17,500 bases of DNA from Apostichopus japonicus (lineage: Eukaryota > Echinodermata > Holothuroidea > Aspidochirotida > Stichopodidae). This document shows, piece by piece, positions 1 through 9,944 of this stretch. The stretch covers positions 13,070,001 through 13,087,500 of the forward strand of contig NC_092570.1 of assembly GCF_037975245.1 (NCBI RefSeq). Direction: 5' to 3'. The position numbers were made by a program, and so were the translations under genes. Each line of letters begins with the position of its first letter. Within the stretch, counting starts at the first letter, position 1. The notes under the pieces are model-generated. The model did no database searches and was not told the DNA's origin. It was given only the letters and a program-made list of their open reading frames with translations.

Positions 1-734
1 TTGAGAGAAATATAACAAGGTGTAGTGAAATGTAAATCAAGCCCACGCATGGTCCTTGAGCTGAACGAGGTCGTCCAGTCTTTTTTAATCTTAACTGTCT
101 TATTATAAGATACTAATTTTTCAAACAAACTAAACCTTGTCCCTGGAAATCATCCCTGAAACAATACCTGTTGTTTTGTGTGGGCTATTGAAGCAAATCA
201 ATTCAATTCGGTGCCCTAATTTTAGTCACCCTTTTGCAGCTACTCAGATGCATCAGTCTTAGTGTATATTAAATAAACATGTAAGGAAACATAACAAATA
301 ACCCGCACGTAAGCTAATCTTATATTTCCTGCTTGGTTTCCTATAACAATATGGTTGATTCGCATATCATCAACTAAGAAAATCCACCCCTTACTGAAAG
401 AATAGTACTTAGTGTTTCCCCTGGCGGAGGAATCACGTGTATCCTTTACATCTCTGGCTGTATTCCAGGGTTCAATGTTATTATACTACACCCCCGTATT
501 ATGTCAGATGTCATGGTCTCATACCAGGCAATAGACGTACATTGTATCACAACCAAACAGCTTTACAATCATAATGTTATGACAGAAATCACACGCACTC
601 GTAGACAGACTGACACCGCTTAGAAACGGTAAAACCGCGGTGTACTTTTCCTGTTGTCCGTTTCATCTTTATCTGATATAACATATATTATAAATAATTC
701 CACACAATATAGTTTGAAAGCCGACATTGACAAA
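1..734. other. AT-rich flank, no gene seen
   Basis: No open frame of useful length, no RNA gene and no clear repeat is visible. The sequence lies before the point where similarity to the right-hand duplicated block begins, so it probably marks DNA outside the duplicated unit or a part that has diverged beyond recognition by eye. Confidence 0.5.
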
Positions 735-775
735 TATCTTGATCACAAACTACACCGTTAAATGTGAACATTAGA

Positions 776-1305
776 TATTTTAAAACATAGTATAATACTG
801 AAGGTCAACAAAATGTTTTAGATAAGCAAATAAGGATTGATGAAAGGCATTTCTAAACAATAATTGATAACAATGTGTCGAACGAAAGTTTCTGCTGGTT
901 ATTAACAACATTAATAACTCTCTAATATAGGTAGCCTTGATTATTTAAGTGAGGATTCAGATTGTTGTTTTTTTAGTTTTTATTTACCCAGATTTGCAGG
1001 TATATAAAAAAAAAGGGTTACAAACACAATACAAAATACAACAGCTTACGCAATTCCTAATGTTAGGATCATATCCAATTATGATACAGTGTTTTGAGAA
1101 GTTCAAAATCTAAATTTAAAAAAAAAAACAGTTTACCAGAAAACTACGTAACAGGAAACAACCTTATTAAAATAACTAGACGCGTAAGGAAACACGCAGC
1201 TATTCCTTGTAAGTTTGTCATTCACTTTATAATTATGCTGGTGAGAACAATACTGTGTATTTTGACATTTTCAAACGACTGATACTTTGAAATTCATACC
1301 AATAC
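776..1305 (+). promoter_or_regulatory. 5' flank shared with the intact paralogue
   Basis: This stretch is clearly related to 14011-14492 in front of the intact receptor gene, with small indels and an A-rich tract near 1118-1129. The spot matching the right copy's TATAAAA (14014-14020) reads TTTAAAA here, a single A-to-T change at 780. Shared blocks include ACTACGTAACAGGAAACAA near 1142 and the last ~100 bp before the start codon. Promoter function is inferred only from position; a recent duplication would keep this similarity without selection. Confidence 0.35.
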
Positions 1306-2734
1306 ATGGCGGAGTTTCTCTCTAATTTTGTGATTCTTTTTGTCTCATCTGTCCCTTTGCGGAAGGATTAGTGGCTACCATAGACGTGCAGGTACAAGGG
1401 AGTAACGTTGTCAAATAAGGGGTAAGAGAATATACTGCTTATGGATCTGATTCATGGAACATATCGATCAACTATGCACTGATTAGTGGACCCGTGCAAC
1501 CTGAATAGGTATTTATGTTGAAAAATCGTCAGATACTCCACGACTTAATTAAAACAGACAGTATTAGTTTTGCAACAATGTGGTCAAAAAGATTTCCCAC
1601 AAAGAGGGTGAGACCAACTACTGTTCTAGAGAAATATACTTGTCGAGCTTTGTTTAATAAAAGATATCCCTTATCTGCGAACGAAAGACGAGTTCGCACC
1701 TCCATTGACAGTGAAGTTGAAATTAAATTTGTGCGAAAAGAGTACTTCATCTCTTCAAGCGTTGGTTCGACTGTTTATACAGGTGAACAGATATCAATTG
1801 CCTGTACCGAGGGAAATGAATATCCGACATGCGAATTTCGACCACAGCTATCATCAACATCCATGACCCATGTTCCTAGCAATGGTCAGAGTACAGTCAC
1901 TTGCAAATGGGGTTATTATTATTATTCGTATGCGAGAAATCACGAGTGCGAAATACGACAACTCCTTTAAACGTTATTAATCACCTGAAGCTTTCATTGA
2001 AACCGTTAAACTTTTCGACTGATGGCACAACATTAGAGTTTAATTGCACCAGTGATCCACCTCGTTTGATGCGCTGGACTATTATAACAGCCAATGGTGA
2101 CATTCTCGACTTAAGTTCCTATGATGTCATCAAGGTAAGCATAAATACCACCATAACTCAGAGACCAGGAGAGACTATACTAAACATTAAGGAAGCATCC
2201 CCTGGTGGTAATGATATACAGGCAGTGAGGTGCTCTTCTTATGATACATTGGCACAGGTGGATGTCACGTGACACAGAGTAATTACAGAAGACAATGATG
2301 TGAAAACAACTGTTACGTATAAACCTAAGACTACGGCTGAAAAGGACGCGTATCAAAACACCGAAATTCAGTCTGTCAAAAAGGTGACTGGTTCCCCCAA
2401 TGATTGTAACGAGTCAAAGAACTCTGAAGCACAAAGTCTAAACTTCCAGTCAACTACGGGAACAACGTACGCTATCTTTATAGCAATTACTGTTATCATG
2501 ACATCTATTGTCTCTATTTTAATTGTCGTTCTAATTATCTTATGTAGAAAGTTAAAACTAGCTACAATCCATCATGCGCCTCCGACATCCCGTGACACAG
2601 ACTGCAGTATGGAAGCACCACCAGCACCAGTGTTACACCACAATCCGGTTTATATGTCCTACTCGGAAACAAATGATGTTTCCAACTTTAACGACGGAGA
2701 GCAAAATGATAGGCGTACATATATCAACATTTAA
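1306..2734 (+). pseudogene. Disabled Ig-like receptor, paralogue of 14493-15884
   Basis: The start codon at 1306 sits in the same AACATGG-type context as the intact copy, and the C-terminal stop at 2732-2734 also matches. The gene is broken in at least five places: about 13 bp lost in the signal-peptide region (near 1330-1345), TAA at 1416-1418 where the intact gene has TCA, TAG at 1506-1508 where it has GAG, a net +5-bp change in the Ig2 loop (about 1908-1978), and TGA at 2270-2272 where it has TCA. The residue matching Cys61, the first Ig1 cysteine, is Tyr. Remaining fragments still show the Ig1 YTC motif, Ig2, Ig3 with its Cys and Trp, a membrane span and the NPVY and YINI tail motifs. The segment before the membrane span is about 14 codons longer than in the intact copy. 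With so many independent lesions, sequencing error is unlikely to explain all of them. It could still be transcribed or act as a gene-conversion donor; neither is shown. Confidence 0.9.
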
Positions 2735-3394
2735 AGTCTTTACACAGAATGACGTCATATTCTTCATGAAGTCATCTGTATGAAGATTAAAATGTGGTAG
2801 ATCGTTCTTCATTGGATAAGAGAACAGCGGAAAAAGAAGAAGAGAGATGCATGTTAACATAGATCAACATGTAATGGTGTTATATTATGACGCAGAATGA
2901 CGTCAGAGATCACAATTGATAACACAATATCAAGGGAATCAAACAGTATATGTGCATATTAGAACATGAACGGTGGTATATGAATGACGTCATATTTCCA
3001 TCATGCATGTCAACTCACAGAAACGACAACTTATATAGCCTTCCATAACAACAACGAGCACAGCCTTACATGATGTTAATACACATTGAGAGTCATATGG
3101 GAGAATTATAGATATAATTATATCTTATAACGTCATTTTTATATGTACAACACATGCCTTTTTTGTGTTCTCAAAATTTAGAATACTATGCATAGATACT
3201 CTACGCGCTTTGTGAAATAGCCTATATGTTTAAAATACTGTGTAATATACCATCAACAATCTGCTGGATGCAACTTAACATTGAGAGAAGTCCAATGACG
3301 TCATTTGTCTCTACACGACATGCCTCGTTAGATATATTTAGTACACAAGATATCGTCATGCTACACTCACAGACTATACCAGCTTTCTGCGTAT
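2735..3394 (+). other. 3' flank with TGACGTCA palindromes, left copy
   Basis: No coding potential is seen. The stretch follows the stop codon and parallels 15885-16596 in the right block. It holds four perfect TGACGTCA octamers at 2750-2757, 2898-2905, 2985-2992 and 3296-3303, most extended to ATGACGTCAT, plus a degenerate TGAAGTCA near 2769. Similarity to the right copy stops abruptly at about 3394, just after ACCAGCTTTCTG. The first part could be 3' UTR, but no AATAAA-type signal stands out close to the stop. Confidence 0.6.
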
Positions 3395-4030
3395 TTTTAA
3401 TTTGAAAGGTGGGGAGCACAATTTGTGAGCGATATGGGGGAGGGGTCTAAGGGGAGTGGGTTTCCCCCTTTGAGATATTTGTGAACAATTGTAGGACCTT
3501 AGATACGATCTGGTGCAATGTTTTGCCAGTTTCATCATTACCATATGATAACATATTATCAGCAGATTTTGTTTCCTGTTTGAATTCATTTACATTTTCT
3601 TGTTCATATTATATCAGAAACACAACGTAGTTGTCTTTTACAATTTTTCTAGTAGGATGATTCTTGTTTATTGCCCAATGTTTAGACTTTAATACAGTTG
3701 ACGAACTTAACTGATGGACAATATAAACTTTCATATTTTGTAAGACAGCATGATGTGCAGTGGCCTAAAAAATATATCGTTATCGCAATGTATTAGCAGT
3801 GTAATAATTATTTATAGGAAGTGCGTATCCCGTACGATTGCTAGTTCAGCTTCATAACATGATGTTCGTGCAACAAGGTAAGAATCTGAATCAGTAGGCC
3901 TGAATGTTAGTTACTACGATTATAATCGAGTTGAAGGAGCTGACGAGTATTCAAGATAAAAAAGAGAACTGACAAAATACCATGCTAAAAAACCAACAGT
4001 TTTTAACATTTTTTCGACACTGGCTGCGTC
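3395..4030. other. Non-homologous insert or replacement inside left block
   Basis: This segment interrupts the left-right similarity: the right block has repeats R1, a microsatellite and R2 at the matching place. The beginning is G-rich with short runs (3405-3470, for example GGGGGAGGGGTC), in the style of transposon ends elsewhere in the window; the remainder is AT-rich. No paired terminal repeats or target duplication were found, so whether this is an insertion on the left or a replacement on the right is open. Confidence 0.45.
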
Positions 4031-4240
4031 CCTGACTCGATTGCTAATTTTCTTGGATGATTCGTTAATTTTAAACCAATGATGACATCGGTTTCTCAGT
4101 GCAGACCTAAATATTAATGTTTCTTCGTTGTTTTATTAATTATTAAAGCTCTACCAAAATATGTTCTTTCAATACTTGAAATAAACAACATGGATGACAT
4201 TCAACACCATCTGGCATAAACATGTTTTTTGAGGCCATTA
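4031..4240 (+). repeat. Distal part of the duplicated block
   Basis: Similarity to the right copy resumes here: the segment around CTTGGATGAT, then AATGATGACAT, CTCAGTGCAGACCT, ATGTTTCTTCGTTG and GGATGACATTCAACACCAT match 17350-17500 in order. The left copy has one version of a 49-bp stretch that is doubled on the right, and an extra ~40 bp near 4140-4180. No gene is seen. Confidence 0.75.
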
Positions 4241-5044
4241 AATTCGTTTGGATGTGTATTTAGTTTTGTTTTGCATCTGAGGAACTAACCTGAGGGTCTG
4301 TGTACTGTACTAAATATCCCAGTTACTTAAAGCTAATGAGCATCAGATGTTTAACAGATCATATCTCAAAACATCAAATTGGTAAAGAATTAACCTGCGC
4401 TTTAGGAATGAGGACGACAATGTATCCAATTGAAGATTGTATATAACTGTATTTAAATGTTCTTGTCATATAACTTTTAATCGTTTCCAGTACTGAGGCA
4501 AGAAAATTCCTTACTCTTTTAATGTACCTAATACTGTCGTGGCTCATTTTCTGTTTTTCTATTACCTAAATATTCTCAAAATGGATATCTTGTATGTGTA
4601 TAGAATAAAAGTATAGGTTATTTTACTGTGGTTTCTTGTTTCTTTCTGTCCCTCTAATCGAAGTGCTGTTTTCTGCTAAATATGTGGAAAGACCTTTTTT
4701 TTTAATAAAGGTCTCCTACTGTCTGCTACACGGTAGTTTATATATAAAAGTTCTCATCTGTACATATGTGCTACAAAGCAAAGACAGTAAATGAACACGT
4801 ATACGTTTAGCGTGAATCAATAATCATATACAAAACAAAACAAACAAAAAAACACTTCTATCATTTTAACGAACTTGTTTAATCTTTAGCTAACCGTTTA
4901 TTTGCAATGAAAGATCTATGAAAGTATCAGGAATATCTGTTTTAAAAACAAAAAAGAATATCAGGCATCGTATTTAGGCAAATGACCTTCGTCTATCAGA
5001 TCTACTATTACAGGAAAAATGCATAGTCCTTTCGAAAGCAGGTC
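4241..5044. other. AT-rich intergenic DNA, no gene seen
   Basis: No supported gene. The only structure noted is a short inverted repeat, AGACCTTT at 4690-4697 facing AAAGGTCT at 4707-4714 around a T-rich loop that includes AATAAA. It is too short and too AT-rich to call a functional hairpin. Confidence 0.5.
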
Positions 5045-5173
5045 ACTTCGCCCAACAACCATTTCGCCCAACTGCCATTTCGCCCAACCTTACCATTTTG
5101 CCCAACCAGCCTGGTCATTTCGCCCAACCAGCCTGGTCATTTCGCCCAACCAGCCTGGTCATTTCGTCCAACC
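5045..5173 (+). repeat. Minisatellite of TTTCGCCCAAC units
   Basis: Seven consecutive units share the core TTTCGCCCAAC with changing length: 16 bp (5045-5060), 16 bp (5061-5076), 18 bp (5077-5094), then three 22-bp units (5095-5116, 5117-5138, 5139-5160) and a 13-bp partial (5161-5173). The 22-bp units add CAGCCTGGTC after the core. The last two full units are identical, which suggests recent expansion from that end. Arrays with this core are, as I recall, dispersed in several marine invertebrate genomes, sometimes inside mobile elements; no enclosing element is visible here. Confidence 0.93.
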
Positions 5174-5481
5174 TTGAGTAAATATTATAGTTCAAAAGGA
5201 AACGTTCGGGAATTGTCAACGTTACAGGATACGAACTGAATAAACTTGAGGATGGATCAGCGGTTTAGGGGTTAAGTTTTTCCTTTTCGGTGTCACTTGA
5301 TAAATATTTCGTATCAACTGACCGCTTGCATACTACGTCTAAGACACACAGCATAGTTTCCCCCTCTGAACAAACATTGCATATATGAATTTTGTTGTAT
5401 TTACTAGTAAGAGGAAGAAAAAAGGAAGCAGTAGTCATTCGTCAAGTTCCTGAAAACTTTACTCGTGGAGAACATGGATTG
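5174..5481. other. Short intergenic stretch, no gene seen
   Basis: Sequence between the minisatellite and the left target duplication of the hAT-like element. No open frame, repeat or motif worth naming was found. Confidence 0.5.
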
Positions 5482-7101
5482 TTCAATTCCAGTGGCGTAT
5501 CCAGCGGGGACAAGGGGACAGATGATAGGAGGCCCCAGTCAATTGTCTGACCCCGCCTTCCCCCACTTGCCCCACTTTCCCCTTACTTGACCCTCATTTG
5601 CCCCGAAATAACATTGGTGGTCTAAAGGAAATATTGAACGTAAATTACAACGTGCATTTATAGGCTCATTTGAACCAGTTCGTCGTTGACGTTAATAGGT
5701 AATTGATCCGAAATTATCGTAGTTAAACCAGCCAATTGCGTCTCCAATTAAATATTATGATACCATTTGCTTTCTGTCATCGCTACGAGCCCCTTTCCTC
5801 ACCACTCATTTCGTCACACTCGCTTCCCAACGAGATAATCTCCTAACATGCTTGTTACATCGTATGTATGGTTATAACTTTATACTATTGTTATATCGAC
5901 CGTCCGCCCAACTTTACCGCGATGTTGTTACTTGGAAACTGCAGCATGATATATTACGTAATTTCAACACCGCATGTCTGAACTCACATAGGCTGTTCAG
6001 ACGTTAGAAAAGGCCGAACAGAAATATTGTTTCCAACGACTAAACATACTGCAAAGTTTACGCAGACTAAGATTCCGGGGCGCCTAAATATTCCCTACTG
6101 AGAACTGGTGGTGGTATGGAAACAAATGCTGCTTGGATGGTTGTGTGTTCGTAGCGACGAGCCTTGAACCTCGCTATTTCATGCAGAGAATATAACACAT
6201 AGATAAACGAGTAAAGAACGAACGCTGAGATTTCGTGATCTATTACTACATTTAGCCACAATATATCGGCAAGAAGCCCTCAAAATTAAAAAAGAAAAAC
6301 ATGTACTTAAACGAAAATGGTTATAAACGAAGTCTCTTTACCGAAGTCCTATAACGATACGCACAAACGTAATGGAGAATAATACGAAACAAATACAAAT
6401 ACGACCACAATGATAGGAGCCAGGGCTACTACCGAACCGAACGATTCAGAACGGGAGCGTATAATGACTTACAAGTCTCGATATCTGATCCACCTGAGCT
6501 GACAGACGTCACGTGACCTGTAGTACTTCATTGTCCAAATGGAAAACACATGTGGCTAAAAACGGTGACATTTAGCCTGAACAAATAGAGGGCGACAGAT
6601 AAGATGACCAACGGCATCAAAATATTCAAAGCCGATTAATGTAATAAAGCTGATGGACTATGGACAGTTTTGTAGTGGCTAAAGGAATGAACCCTAAGTC
6701 GATAAAACTGAGGTTCTTATACAAATTGAGTGTAATCATAATTATAGTTAATCTTAGACAATGAGCTTAAAATGTACTATTGGTATAGTCCGACCAAAAT
6801 GAGAACTTCAGACAAAGCAATTGCAAGTATGAAAAACTCAACCCAATTGTCAAAATCCCATCGCTATATCATATTTGACCGAAAATATGAATCAACTGAT
6901 TATAAAAAAAAATACATTAGGCATTTGTAGAAAAAGTTTGAACGATACACATATGTACTGTAAAAAAAGCATGATAACAGAGGACACATGGTTATCAGCT
7001 AAGATTATAGTGACATTTTCCAAGCGCATACAGCCAGGGCAGGTCCCCTCTATATAAAAAGAGAACAGCAAAAGTGAGAGGGGGGTGTAGGGGTAGCAAA
7101 A

Positions 7102-7171
7102 TACAGAGAGAGAGAGGTGGGCGGAGGTGGAGAGAGAGGTGGAGAGAGAGAGAGAGAGAGAAAGAAAAGAA
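7102..7171 (+). repeat. GA-rich microsatellite
   Basis: Runs of GA interrupted by GGTGG, with a pure block of roughly ten GA pairs at about 7142-7161, then AAAGAAAAGAAGG. Open frames reading SLSLS or RERER across it are products of the repeat. Confidence 0.93.
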
Positions 7172-7436
7172 GGACCATGGCGGGGATAAATTTGGAGGAC
7201 AAAGTCAGGCACGTAGAGAGATCAAGCACATTGTTTAAGAAATGTGGAGATTGGAATATCTCACGGATTTGGCTAGGCCACCTAGAACTAACTTCTAGTT
7301 TAAGTGAGGTATTTCGTTCTTGAATAATTTCTACCCGACTTATTATTTGGCTAATCAAATGCAATATTTTAAACATTTTAAATATCTTACATGGCTAAAT
7401 CTCAGCCGATTGGATAAAAGTTGCCACCATTTCGTA

Positions 7437-7490
7437 TAGCTTCAAGGGCTTCGCTCCTGGACCCAACCAGGATCCATATGGCGGGCCCTT
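7437..7490. repeat. Possible transposon-end fragment
   Basis: The words GGGCTTCGCTCCTGGACCC and, further on, GGCGGGCCCTTGGAC resemble the GC-rich ends of dispersed invertebrate elements and the right end of the miniature element at 12700-12719 (GGCTTCGCGCCTGG). No partner end or target duplication was found. Confidence 0.3.
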
Positions 7491-7864
7491 GGACACCACG
7501 CGGATAGCGAAAAGCTTTCTCGTTCACAGGTCAATTAACCAATTCCAACCTCCCCACACCCCCTCCCCTATGATGAATCATGGTTTCGCACTTGACTTTC
7601 TCTACAGTATAACAAGTTCATATGTTTAGTTGGACTGTCCCTTTGAGAACTTAGCGGATGGAACTCAGGAAAAAAAATGTTCAATTTTGGTAAAGAAACA
7701 TTCGTAGTACCATTACCATGGTTTTAAATGTGTTTGGAAATGGGTCATATTGCAAAGGTACCTAAAATGATAGAACTGGTGGCGCGTAAAACTCCCCCCT
7801 CCCTAGAACTGTTTGCCCCCCTAATCCTTCTGATGAAAAAATCTAGTACGCCACTGTTCAATTG

Positions 7865-8986
7865 GTCTTGCACTTTTGAAGAAAAGTTACACAAGACAGA
7901 ACCTGATAACTTGATCCATTCCCAACCCAAGTCCCCTTCCATAGAAACTACAACCGTATGATCATGACTATGACTGGGGGGGGGGGGGGGTGGGGGTGAT
8001 CTGAGTAGGGGTGGGCCTGTCGTGGACTGTGTCTCAATATCCTTACCTAAAACATCGTGGTACTGATATAGGGGCTAACAATGAAACTGATAGGCCTATA
8101 TAAAACACATAGACGCAATAAATATATTTATGAACCGTAGTTTCACATTACACTGCTTTACTGTTCAAGCAGGTTTAATCTGAGAAGCTCTCTACGTTTA
8201 TTTCTATTCTAAACAAACTCGTGCAAAAGCAAAACAAACGCACAGCAATCGTATCCGCAATTGTGCATTTGCGTGATGAACGGTTAAAGTTTGTGAACAT
8301 ATATGTTACTGCTAAACTAGAACTTGAGGTATAGGCTCGTAATGAGTCACATGGTTCTTACAACAACATGACTAGCAGCTTAACACCAGGCTCAAACATT
8401 TTATGAAATATATAACTAACTCAAGTATACTTGCAACTGCCATGAGTGACATTGCTTACCAAAATGAATGCACAATATCATTTACATGTAGTGTTATGTT
8501 GCTTATACGTCATAATACAACGTACTGTAAAATAAGAAAAAAAATATATACTGGAGAGTAGCGAATGCTGAGGGCTTTTGTTGATTTCAACCCGCTGAAA
8601 AGTTTTAATTTTCGTAGGGGGTTAAACAGATAAGACATGAAACTTTAATAACCAGTACTAATCTCATAGTACAATGTTTAAACCCTTTTTATGAGATACA
8701 CGAGTCAATATGAGCCTGATAGCCTGTACTGCAACATTGTTCACGCAGGTAAATCTGAGGAGCTCTCTTAGACCATGGGCCATGGCCAATTTAAATGCAT
8801 TTTTGTTCACATGGTCAGTAGTGAAAGTTAATTTCTCTGGAATAGTTAGTGTAAATATGTACTGAATCAAGATTGACTTGTTCTTTTTGGTTCTACCGGC
8901 ACAAACAGTCATAATTTATGAAAAACTAATAAAAAGATATTACCCACTGCTCTTAAAAGAGCTTATCTAATTGCTCAGTATTTCCA
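7865..8986. other. Intergenic DNA with homopolymer G run
   Basis: No gene is supported. A run of 15 G at 7976-7990 is followed by further G-rich sequence. Two diverged direct copies of a ~35-bp word occur at about 8162-8197 and 8739-8773 (shared core AATCTGAGRAGCTCTCT), perhaps old repeat fragments. The 82-codon minus-strand frame at 8664-8912 shows no recognisable motif. Confidence 0.45.
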
Positions 8987-9352
8987 GGTCAAACCTTATA
9001 TGACCAATCACAGCTGTTGATCTATGGTCTGGTTACACCATGGTTACACACACTGCACAAACATGGCTGCTCCCATACTCAAATGCTGCATGCTGCCTTT
9101 TCTGACAGCTCGTTTGCCAAATTCAAGGATTGTGTTTTAAGGTGGAGTGTGTTACCAGGTATTTATGGTGCATTAGCTAGAGATGTCACTTCAAAATACT
9201 GTATAGATAGCTCAAATTCTTTAGCTGATTTCCAAGATCATGAGCATGTTGAGTCGTGCATTGGCTAACATCGTGAGTGCTACAAGAGATACACAGATGT
9301 GAATAAACTCAACAAGACTGAAGAAAGGCTTGCTAAAATCCGCCCAAAGATG
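8987..9352 (+). pseudogene. Exon 1 of broken Cys/His-rich family gene
   Basis: A pyrimidine-containing stretch ending TTTCCAG (to 8986) is a plausible acceptor, and ATG|GTAAGC at 9352/9353 is a consensus donor. The frame between carries coding-like residues: a W-containing segment (WSVLPGIYGALARD), then an HxxCYKRYTD motif and a charged end. The frame is stopped once, by TAA at 9266-9268 directly before the His of HRECYKRYTD. The H-x2-CY-x2-YT pattern, and its pairing with exon 2, recall long uncharacterised proteins that occur in many copies in cnidarian, echinoderm and fish genomes; this is recognition from memory, not a search. The single stop could be a substitution or a base-calling error, but other breaks in exon 2 favour a pseudogene or decayed mobile copy. 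Confidence 0.55.
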
Positions 9353-9944
9353 GTAAGCAAACATTTAATTAATATTATGAGTATGAACCCAATTTCCAAC
9401 TGAAATTAGAAATGTCAATCTGACATTTTGTGGAATGTGGTTGTGCTTTTATTTAAGTTTTTACATTCGTTCTTGATGGTTTGTTATTGCATTGTACCCT
9501 CGTCCTGCTGTCATTTTGTTGTGCAAAATGCATCAAACTGATGTAATCGTGAATTTATTTGGGTTAGGGTTAGATGTACAAACAACGGGGATACATTTAC
9601 AATCAAAATCTCTATTTAGTGTGTGTAAAGTGAAATTTGGCATGTGTTCAACAAATAGAAGTAGGCTACCTGTCATGGGGGGGGGGGGGGAGTGATATTT
9701 TACTTTTAGACTTTCTTCAGTAGTTTCTCCATGATTTTATAAAATGAGACGAGGGCCCCAAACCCACGCCCAATTTTTGATTTGTAAAAAAAAAGTTATT
9801 AATTATAACAAGTTTAGATAAACTGGGCCAGGTTTGTCAATTCAAGTTGTAAATTGGTGTGGGTTAATGAATTCAGAGCAAATTTTTAAACCTTTTTTTT
9901 AAGTTGTATCTAATTTGTAACTTTCTCTTGTTTAAATGTTACAG
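9353..9944 (+). other. Probable intron of the broken gene
   Basis: It begins GTAAGC and ends TTTAAATGTTACAG, both good splice consensus, and separates two coding-like segments. The phases do not agree: exon 1 ends on a complete codon while exon 2's coding frame needs one leading base, so a direct join gives a frameshift. Either the donor is misplaced or a base has been gained or lost. The intron contains a run of 14 G (9677-9690) and no gene. Confidence 0.5.

Larger units (their letters stand above)
735..4240 (+). repeat. Left copy of a segmental duplication
   Basis: This block matches about 13985-17500 in the same orientation. Anchors run in order: AAAACATAGT near 782 (right 14017), the start codon at 1306 (right 14493), the stop at 2734 (right 15884), TGACGTCATTTGTCT at 3296 (right 16502), and TGGATGACATTCAACACCAT near 4190 (right near 17465). 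The offset stays between about 13.15 and 13.31 kb, with drift due to indels. Similarity is broken between about 3395 and 4030, where left and right hold different DNA. The right copy runs off the window edge, so the full unit length is unknown. Confidence 0.88.
5490..7856. mobile_element. Probable non-autonomous hAT-like DNA transposon
   Basis: The left end begins CAGTGGCGTA (5490-5499) and the right end is its exact reverse complement, TACGCCACTG (7847-7856). The flanks are TTCAATTC (5482-5489) and TTCAATTG (7857-7864), matching at 7 of 8 positions. An 8-bp target duplication with short terminal repeats starting CAG is the hAT superfamily pattern. Just inside the termini the left end is G-rich and the right end C-rich, as expected for loosely inverted subterminal DNA. 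The 2.37-kb interior has no transposase-like frame, so the element would need a transposase made elsewhere. It contains a GA microsatellite and possibly a nested fragment near 7440-7490. The alternative is two separate element ends that happen to share a flanking 7-mer. Confidence 0.68.

Noticed and set aside
1094-1282. Short frame before the pseudogene
   Set aside because: It spans the poly-A tract, is not kept as a frame in the right copy and has no domain; it is part of the shared 5' flank.
4690-4714. Hairpin resembling a terminator or histone 3' stem-loop
   Set aside because: Only an 8-bp AT-rich stem with a T-rich loop, and no gene upstream for it to serve.
5045-5173. CRISPR-like array of repeats
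   Set aside because: Units are contiguous with no unique spacers and change in length; this is a minisatellite in an animal genome.
7117-7323. Plus-strand frame starting in GGGERGG repeats
   Set aside because: It begins inside the GA microsatellite and the remainder has no motif or splice support.
6892-7376. Two minus-strand frames rich in Ser, Leu and Pro
   Set aside because: The SLSLS text is the reverse reading of the GA microsatellite; no domain lies outside it.
8664-8912. 82-codon minus-strand frame
   Set aside because: No motif recognised, no partner exon, AT-rich setting.
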